A stretch of 5,634 nucleotides of DNA from RYN-433 sp036558265 (lineage in GTDB: Bacteria; Planctomycetota; Phycisphaerae; Tepidisphaerales; Tepidisphaeraceae): positions 1-5,634 of the forward strand of contig DATBFY010000582.1 in NCBI GenBank assembly GCA_036558265.1, given 5' to 3'. A program made the translations under genes and the position numbers. The first letter of the stretch is position 1. Each line of letters opens with the position of its first letter. The notes beneath the pieces are model-generated. The model did no database searches. It was not told the DNA's origin and saw nothing but the letters and a program-made list of their open reading frames with translations. Below, piece after piece: positions 1 to 5,634 of the stretch.

Positions 1-238
1 AGACCCCGACGGCGACCGGCAAACGCAGGGGCGAGTTCGCGTCGGCACAGATCACGCCGACCGCAAATAACAATGAATCCCCCGGCAGGAAGGGCGTCAC
101 CACCAGTCCCGTCTCGGCGAAGACGATGCAGAAGAGCACGACGTAGAGGTTGCGGGCCCCCACGTACGCCATGAACGACGACAGCGACTCGGGGCTGAAG
201 TGAAAGATCGTCCAGACCAGCTTCTTGATCAGCTCCAT
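1..238 (-). CDS. DedA-family (VTT/SNARE-associated domain) membrane protein, N-terminal 79 codons, truncated by window edge
   Basis: Reading the minus strand from the ATG at 238 gives an uninterrupted frame to the left edge. Residues 31-63 are hydrophobic and contain the DedA family hallmark: an E-T-G-L motif at 42-45 followed by F-L-P-G-D-S-L-L at 50-57. In DedA proteins this acidic/glycine motif lies in a re-entrant or membrane-embedded segment and is essential. The family comprises inner-membrane transporters, some of which recycle undecaprenyl phosphate or other lipids; which substrate applies here cannot be told. Residues 1-30 form a short amphipathic lead-in, usual for the family. The start is supported by a GGAG (minus strand, 250-247) 8 nt upstream. 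The C-terminal two thirds lie outside the window. The gene is divergent from clpC. Family assignment is strong; substrate and gene name are unknown. Confidence 0.88.
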   Translation of the reverse strand, partial: MELIKKLVWTIFHFSPESLSSFMAYVGARNLYVVLFCIVFAETGLVVTPFLPGDSLLFAVGVICADANSPLRLPVAVGV

Positions 239-246
239 TCGTGGCG

Positions 247-250
247 CTCC
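247..250 (-). promoter_or_regulatory. Ribosome binding site of the DedA-family gene
   Basis: GGAG on the minus strand lies 8 nt before the ATG at 238. It is the only good Shine-Dalgarno match nearby and supports this start. Confidence 0.6.
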
Positions 251-264
251 GCGCGGGTGTGAGG

Positions 265-292
265 AACATACCCGTAAACGGTCGAGTCTCAA
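265..292 (-). promoter_or_regulatory. Candidate sigma70-type promoter for the DedA-family gene
   Basis: On the minus strand TTGAGA (292-287) is followed after 16 nt by TATGTT (270-265). These match four of six bases of TTGACA and four of six of TATAAT. Transcription would start near 258, giving a leader of about 20 nt that still contains the GGAG at 250-247. Position and spacing fit; the match itself is moderate. Confidence 0.4.
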
Positions 293-482
293 GGGACGTA
301 GGGTTTTTGCGTATCGGACCAATGGTCAAGTTCGCTACATTGTCCCGAGGAAGACCCGGCCGCTGAAGCGGCCTCGCCTTGCCGGAGGTGAACTGTGCCG
401 GGCGTCACACGTAGTATTTCCGGTGCCCACAACTCGAATAGAACACATCAATTGGGTGAGGGGGCGGGTCACCGTCGCTTCC

Positions 483-510
483 TTGATTGCCGATATCTGA
501 GGAATACAAT
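483..510 (+). promoter_or_regulatory. Probable sigma70-type promoter of clpC
   Basis: TTGATT (483-488), a 16-nt spacer, then TACAAT (505-510). These match four of six and five of six consensus bases. It is the best -35/-10 pair on the plus strand of the intergenic region. Transcription would begin near 517, giving a clpC leader of roughly 114 nt. The -10 hexamer is identical to the one preceding the sigma-like gene at 3270-3275. Confidence 0.55.
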
Positions 511-594
511 CGCGTGCGGTCATGTCGTCCGGCCGGCCTTTGTGCCCTGCGTTGGCCGTCGCCGGTTCACTGCGTGCGCCGCAACTTGATGAGG

Positions 595-616
595 GGCCGG
601 TCGTGACTGGTCGGCC
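595..616 (+). other. Possible leader hairpin just upstream of the clpC ribosome binding site
   Basis: Positions 595-602 can pair with 609-616: six Watson-Crick pairs plus two G-U pairs, with a 6-nt loop. The right arm overlaps a 10-nt palindrome G-T-C-G-G-C-C-G-A-C at 610-619 that abuts the Shine-Dalgarno at 620-624. It could influence clpC translation, but G+C-rich DNA forms such short hairpins often, so this is tentative. Confidence 0.25.
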
Positions 617-619
617 GAC

Positions 620-624
620 AGGAG
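620..624 (+). promoter_or_regulatory. clpC ribosome binding site, decides the start codon
   Basis: AGGAG lies directly against an ATG at 625 (no spacer) but 6 nt from a second in-frame ATG at 631. A zero-nucleotide spacer is not workable, and the family's conserved N terminus begins M-F-E-R-F-T-D-R-A, so 631 is the start. Confidence 0.8.
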
Positions 625-630
625 ATGGAC

Positions 631-3168
<2,538 letters not shown>

Positions 3169-3198
3169 GTCGAAAACACGAAACGTGAAGACGTGACA

Positions 3199-3231
3199 GC
3201 CCCCGGTCAGCAATGGCCGGGGGTCTTTGTT
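3199..3231 (+). terminator. Intrinsic terminator of clpC
   Basis: CCCCCGG (3200-3206) pairs perfectly with CCGGGGG (3217-3223). The stem continues inward with U3207-G3216, C3208-G3215 and A3209-U3214, closing on a GCAA tetraloop (3210-3213), and outward with G3199-U3224. That makes about 11 bp with a stable GNRA loop, followed by the T-rich stretch TCTTTGTTT. It starts 31 nt after the clpC stop and precedes the promoter candidate of the next gene. Confidence 0.9.
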
Positions 3232-3269
3232 TGCCCTCAACTTCTCGCTTCTCGCTTCTGCCGTTCGGC

Positions 3270-3283
3270 TACAATCCCCCGCC
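3270..3283 (+). promoter_or_regulatory. Candidate -10 element of the sigma-like gene, implying a leaderless transcript
   Basis: TACAAT at 3270-3275 is five of six bases of the -10 consensus and ends 8 nt before the ATG at 3284. A start 6-8 nt downstream would put the 5' end within 0-3 nt of that ATG. No Shine-Dalgarno is present between 3240 and 3283, which agrees with leaderless initiation. The -35 region is poor: three near-identical copies of a 7-mer (CTTCTCG, CTTCTCG, CTTCTGC) cover 3241-3261. Confidence 0.4.
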
Positions 3284-4042
3284 ATGGAGATTTCCCCCGG
3301 CGTCTTCGCTCGCGCCAAGAAGCTCAAACGGCCGGCCGTGGACGAACTCTTTGCCGAGGTTTACCCGGCGGTCGTACGGATCGCGCGGGGGCTGTCGGGA
3401 CGCGAGGACGTGGCCGAGGGGGTCGTCCGTTTCATCATGCTCCGTGCGGCCAGGATGATCCCGACCTGGCGCGACGAGACGGCGGCGGAGCGCTGGTTCC
3501 TTCACCACACGGTGCTCACCACGCGCCGCGCGGCGGCTCATCAGCCGGCGGCCCAATCGGACCTGCTGGTCGGTTCGGGTGGCGGGCCGTCGGAGCCGGC
3601 GTACACCGCCTTCGTCCGCGCCGTCCGCCAGCTTCCCGTCCAACAGCGCGAGGCGTTCCTCCTCCACGCCGGCGAGCATTTCAACAACCGCTACCTGGGC
3701 GTGGCGATGGACTGTTCGACCGGCGCGGCCCAGGCACACCTGGATGCCGCTGCCGCGGCCTTGCGCGCCGTCACGGCGGCGGGCGAATTCGACCCGCTGG
3801 TCGCCCGCATCTCGGCCGCGTACGCCCACCTGGGCCCGAACCAACCGGAAGTGTTTCCTGCCGTCGGCCGCTGGGTCACGCGCGGCCTGCGCCCGCAGCG
3901 GATCAGGCGCACGATCCGGCTGGCGATTGTCCTGGCGATCCTGTGTGGGATCGGCTGGACTGTCTGGCACTGGCGGTTGTGGCGGATCACGGGCATCCTG
4001 CACGCGCCGACAACGCAGCCCAGCCCGGCGACACAGCGATGA
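3284..4042 (+). CDS. ECF sigma-70-like protein with a C-terminal transmembrane segment
   Basis: The product is 252 residues. Residues 20-85 resemble sigma region 2: a helix with V-V-R-I-A-R-G-L (30-37), E-D-V-A-E-G-V-V (41-48, compare the usual D-A-E-D-x-V-Q), then W71-F-L and R81-R82 where ECF factors have W-L...N...R. Residues 107-163 resemble region 4, opening A-V-R-Q-L-P-V-Q-Q-R-E-A-F (113-125). The following recognition helix is unusual: Q-A-H-L-D-A-A-A-A-A-L-R replaces the normally basic V-K-S-R-L-x-R-A-R. A hydrophobic helix at about 211-230, preceded by a basic stretch (R200-R212), predicts a single membrane anchor with the sigma part in the cytoplasm; about 20 residues follow, rich in P, T and Q. 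An earlier TTG at 3227 would add 19 residues, but it lies in the terminator's T-tract, so ATG 3284 is preferred. It may bind polymerase or an anti-sigma factor without acting as a true sigma. Coding is clear; function is inferred from weak family resemblance. Confidence 0.72.
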   Translation: MEISPGVFARAKKLKRPAVDELFAEVYPAVVRIARGLSGREDVAEGVVRFIMLRAARMIPTWRDETAAERWFLHHTVLTTRRAAAHQPAAQSDLLVGSGGGPSEPAYTAFVRAVRQLPVQQREAFLLHAGEHFNNRYLGVAMDCSTGAAQAHLDAAAAALRAVTAAGEFDPLVARISAAYAHLGPNQPEVFPAVGRWVTRGLRPQRIRRTIRLAIVLAILCGIGWTVWHWRLWRITGILHAPTTQPSPATQR

Positions 4043-4072
4043 ACGGATCTTCACGGCCAGGATGCCCGTGAT
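3986..4072. repeat. Perfect 15-bp inverted repeat spanning the stop codon of the sigma-like gene
   Basis: ATCACGGGCATCCTG at 3986-4000 is the exact reverse complement of 4058-4072. The arms are 57 nt apart. The left arm lies in the last coding stretch of the sigma-like gene, encoding part of R-I-T-G-I-L. The right arm is in the intergenic gap and ends 5 nt before the DUF456 Shine-Dalgarno (4078). A smaller alternative hairpin uses part of the same right arm: TCACGG 4051-4056 with CCGTGA 4066-4071, loop 9 nt. The two foldings exclude each other. No T-tract follows, so it is not a standard terminator. Confidence 0.8.
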
Positions 4073-4077
4073 ACGGT

Positions 4078-4082
4078 AGGAG
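4078..4082 (+). promoter_or_regulatory. Ribosome binding site of the DUF456 gene
   Basis: AGGAG lies 4 nt before ATG 4087. An ATG at 4083 is in another frame and directly abuts the Shine-Dalgarno, so it is not usable. The short spacer is the only oddity. Confidence 0.6.
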
Positions 4083-4086
4083 ATGT

Positions 4087-4596
4087 ATGGCCTGGCTCTG
4101 GTACCTGTTGCTCCTGGTCACGCAGTGCTTCGGGCTGATGTTCACGCTGCTGGGCCTGCCGGGGCTTTGGGTCATGGCCGCCGCAATGGTCGGCTATGCG
4201 TGGGTGACGGGGCTCAATCGTTTCGTCGGCTGGCCGGGAATTGTGACGGTCGTCGCGCTGGCGGTAATCGCGGAGATCCTCGAGTTCATCGCGGGCAGCG
4301 CCGGGGCGAAAAAGGCCGGTGGCAGCCGCCGCGCGATGATCGGGGCCATGGTCGGCGCGCTGGTCGGCGGCTTTTTGTTTACGATCCCGGTTCCAATATT
4401 GGGCACGATCTTCGGTGTGTGCGCCGGTGCGTTCGTCGGTGCGGCGATCGTCGAGATGGGAGTGGTCGGCGATCCCGCGCACGCAGGTCGCGTGGGCATG
4501 GGCGCCGCCAGGGGCCGCCTGGTCGGGATCCTGCTCAAAGCGGTCTTCGGGATCGCCATTTTTCTATTCACGATTTTCGCCGCTTTCCCGCTGTAA
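4087..4596 (+). CDS. DUF456 family membrane protein
   Basis: The product is 169 residues, typical of the family, and is almost entirely hydrophobic. Membrane segments are visible at about 4-22, 25-42, 49-69, 83-99, 103-124 and 145-167; the glycine-rich ones (83-124) carry many small residues suited to close helix packing. Family features seen are L-G-L-P-G (22-26), the glutamates E63 and E66 ending the third helix, the loop G-A-K-K-A-G-G-S-R-R (73-82), a repeated G-x-x-x-G pattern, and E123 after G-A-F-V-G. The function of DUF456 proteins is not established and I do not assign one. The gene starts 44 nt after the sigma-like stop and ends 68 nt before the AddB-like start, all on the same strand, so co-transcription is likely. 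A run such as TGATACGGT at 4070-4077 vaguely resembles an extended -10 box, too weak to call a promoter. Confidence 0.88.
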   Translation: MAWLWYLLLLVTQCFGLMFTLLGLPGLWVMAAAMVGYAWVTGLNRFVGWPGIVTVVALAVIAEILEFIAGSAGAKKAGGSRRAMIGAMVGALVGGFLFTIPVPILGTIFGVCAGAFVGAAIVEMGVVGDPAHAGRVGMGAARGRLVGILLKAVFGIAIFLFTIFAAFPL

Positions 4597-4645
4597 TCAT
4601 GCCCGCTTTTTGCCTTCCATCGACCGAGCGTTAATCTATCCGTTC

Positions 4646-4650
4646 GGAGG
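4646..4650 (+). promoter_or_regulatory. Ribosome binding site of the AddB-like gene
   Basis: GGAGG lies 14 nt before ATG 4665, longer than the usual 5-10 nt. No in-frame start codon lies between, and the next ATG (4677) is further away. The Walker motif begins at residue 8, so a later start is unlikely. A stem or a slightly inefficient start would explain the spacing. Confidence 0.5.
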
Positions 4651-4664
4651 CTGTTACCTACCTC

Positions 4665-5634
4665 ATGTCCGTCCGGATGGTCATCGGTCGCGCGGGGAGC
4701 GGGAAGACGAAGCGGTGCTTCGACGCCGTGGTCGCCGCCCTGCGCGCGGACCCGCTGGGCCCCCCGATCTACTGGCTCGTTCCGCGGCAGGCCACGTTCA
4801 TGACCCAGCGGATGCTCACCTGCCAGTCAGGGCTGGGCGGGTTCGTCCGCGCCCGCGTCCTCTCGTTCGACGCCCTGGGCGAGCAGGTCCTGGCCGAGTG
4901 CGGCGGCGCGGCGGTCCCCGAGGTCACGCCCCTGGGCCGACGGATGATCCTCGGCCATCTCCTCCGCAGGCACCAGGGCGAGCTTCGATTCTTCGCCCAG
5001 GCGGCCCGACATTCCGGCCTGGCGCACAAGCTCGATGCGACGTTCGCCGACTTCGAACGCAACGGCCGCGACGCCGCCGATCTGGCCGCGCTCGAAGCGG
5101 ACCTGACCACGATCGTCGAACGCACCGGCGAACAACAGGCCCTTTACGACAAGGTCCACGACCTGCGTCTGATCTACGACGCCTATACCGCGTACCTCGG
5201 CCAGGATCGCCTCGACCGCCACCGCCGCCTCGAACAGGTGCTCTCGTGCATTTCCACCAGCCGCCAGTTTCAGGGCGCGAGGGTCTACGTGGACGGGTTC
5301 GCCGCCTTCACCGAGTACGAGCGCCAGGTTCTCGCCCACCTCGGCAAGGTGTGTGATGTCGTCGAGGTCATGCTGCTGATGGACCCCAGGAGCACCCTGC
5401 TCGACGATCCGCACCGGCTCCCAAACGAATTCGAGTGGTTTCACGCCGTCGAGCAAACCTACCGGCAGCTTCATTTCACGTTCGTGCAGGAAAATGTTGT
5501 CGTCGAGGAAACGGTCGTGCTTCCGCACGTTCATCGCTTCCGCACCCCCGCGCTGGCGACGCTTGAGAGGCAGATCCAGTGGCACGAGTCGATCTCGCGC
5601 GAGGATCCCGCCGGCATCGAGCTGATCGAAGCCC
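4665..5634 (+). CDS. addB: AddB/RexB-type helicase-nuclease subunit, N-terminal 323 codons, truncated by window edge
   Basis: The frame is open from ATG 4665 to the right edge. The N terminus carries a P-loop G-R-A-G-S-G-K-T (8-15), as in AddB of Firmicutes, followed by I-Y-W-L-V-P-R-Q-A-T-F (35-45), which matches the AddB pattern of a hydrophobic strand then V-P-x-Q-x-T-F. Further agreement with the remembered Bacillus subtilis AddB runs through the segment ending G-G-F-V-R-A-R-V-L-S-F, then K-V-H-D-L-R-L-I-Y-D, and V-Y-V-D-G-F-x-x-F-T at 207-216. In AddAB this subunit pairs with AddA to resect double-strand breaks for RecA loading; its C terminus normally holds a PD-(D/E)XK nuclease with an iron-sulfur cluster. 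Those parts lie outside the window, so nuclease activity and an adjacent addA cannot be checked. The gene may be read through from the DUF456 gene; a weak TTGCCT (4610-4615) and TAATCT (4632-4637) pair could give a promoter of its own. A related single-subunit PD-(D/E)XK family protein is the main alternative. Confidence 0.85.
   Translation, partial: MSVRMVIGRAGSGKTKRCFDAVVAALRADPLGPPIYWLVPRQATFMTQRMLTCQSGLGGFVRARVLSFDALGEQVLAECGGAAVPEVTPLGRRMILGHLLRRHQGELRFFAQAARHSGLAHKLDATFADFERNGRDAADLAALEADLTTIVERTGEQQALYDKVHDLRLIYDAYTAYLGQDRLDRHRRLEQVLSCISTSRQFQGARVYVDGFAAFTEYERQVLAHLGKVCDVVEVMLLMDPRSTLLDDPHRLPNEFEWFHAVEQTYRQLHFTFVQENVVVEETVVLPHVHRFRTPALATLERQIQWHESISREDPAGIELIEA

Larger units (their letters stand above)
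239..630. other. Divergent intergenic region between the DedA-family gene and clpC
   Basis: No convincing gene lies here; the open frames across it lack ribosome binding sites and show mixed third-position use. It holds a minus-strand promoter candidate (265-292), a plus-strand promoter candidate (483-510) and the clpC leader. Small structures visible by eye are an 11-nt palindrome G-A-C-C-A-A-T-G-G-T-C (317-327), a hairpin with 6-bp arms at 358-363 and 368-373 and a TGAA loop, and a hairpin just before the clpC Shine-Dalgarno (595-616). The 358-373 hairpin has no T-tract on either side, so it does not look like a terminator. No CIRCE, paired CtsR heptads or HspR (HAIR) operator was found, so the stress regulator of clpC, if any, is not identifiable. 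Confidence 0.6.

Noticed and set aside
324..330. CtsR-like half site (GGTCAAG) upstream of clpC
   Set aside because: The CtsR operator needs two direct heptads about 3 nt apart; the second is absent. No CIRCE or HspR inverted repeat was found either.
336..341. TACATT as an additional clpC -10 box
   Set aside because: The only -35-like hexamer (TTGCGT, 307-312) is 23 nt away, too far; the pair at 483-510 is much better placed.
358..373. Hairpin GGCCGC-TGAA-GCGGCC as a terminator
   Set aside because: There is no T-tract on either strand and no gene ends nearby on either side; short G+C-rich hairpins are common here.
625..630. ATG at 625 as the clpC start
   Set aside because: The Shine-Dalgarno touches it with no spacer, while ATG 631 has a 6-nt spacer and gives the conserved M-F-E-R-F N terminus.
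3227..3283. TTG-initiated N-terminal extension of the sigma-like protein
   Set aside because: The TTG lies in the T-tract of the clpC terminator, has no usable Shine-Dalgarno and would require transcription starting inside the terminator; ATG 3284 follows a good -10 box.
3193..4079. Other-frame open frames overlapping the sigma-like gene (for example 3193-4071 plus and 3269-4054 minus)
   Set aside because: They lack ribosome binding sites and give Arg/Pro/Ala-rich or low-complexity translations, typical shadows of a G+C-rich gene.

Overview
The window is G+C-rich (by eye about two thirds G+C) and its genes favour G or C at third codon positions. It looks like ordinary chromosome from a free-living bacterium. 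The N-domain and linker of the ClpC protein read like ClpC proteins I remember from Planctomycetota. The sigma-factor-like protein with a membrane segment would also fit that phylum. This assignment is an inference from remembered families, not a search result. I see no mobile element, tRNA, rRNA or CRISPR array.

Layout. Positions 1-238 (minus strand) hold the first 79 codons of a DedA-family membrane protein that runs off the left edge. A 392-base divergent intergenic region follows. It holds a plausible promoter for each direction and a clpC leader of about 110 nt. The gene clpC (631-3168, plus) encodes a complete 845-residue Hsp100 AAA+ unfoldase and ends in a well-formed intrinsic terminator (3199-3231). 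Then come three plus-strand genes: a short ECF-sigma-like protein with a C-terminal membrane helix (3284-4042), a DUF456 membrane protein (4087-4596), and the first 323 codons of an AddB-type helicase/nuclease subunit (4665 to the right edge).

How they fit together. clpC looks monocistronic: it has its own -35/-10 promoter, a Shine-Dalgarno sequence that fixes the start at 631, and a terminator. The next three genes are separated by only 44 and 68 nt and could be co-transcribed from a -10 box lying 8 nt before the first ATG, but nothing functional links them. The two recognisable systems are housekeeping ones: ClpCP proteolysis and AddAB-type recombination repair.

No obviously new multi-gene system is visible. 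The points most worth a second look are a perfect 15-bp inverted repeat spanning the sigma-like stop codon and ending just before the DUF456 ribosome binding site; the membrane-anchored sigma-like protein with an eroded region 4; its apparently leaderless start; and a GTG with a Shine-Dalgarno inside clpC, placed where a product lacking the N-domain would begin.
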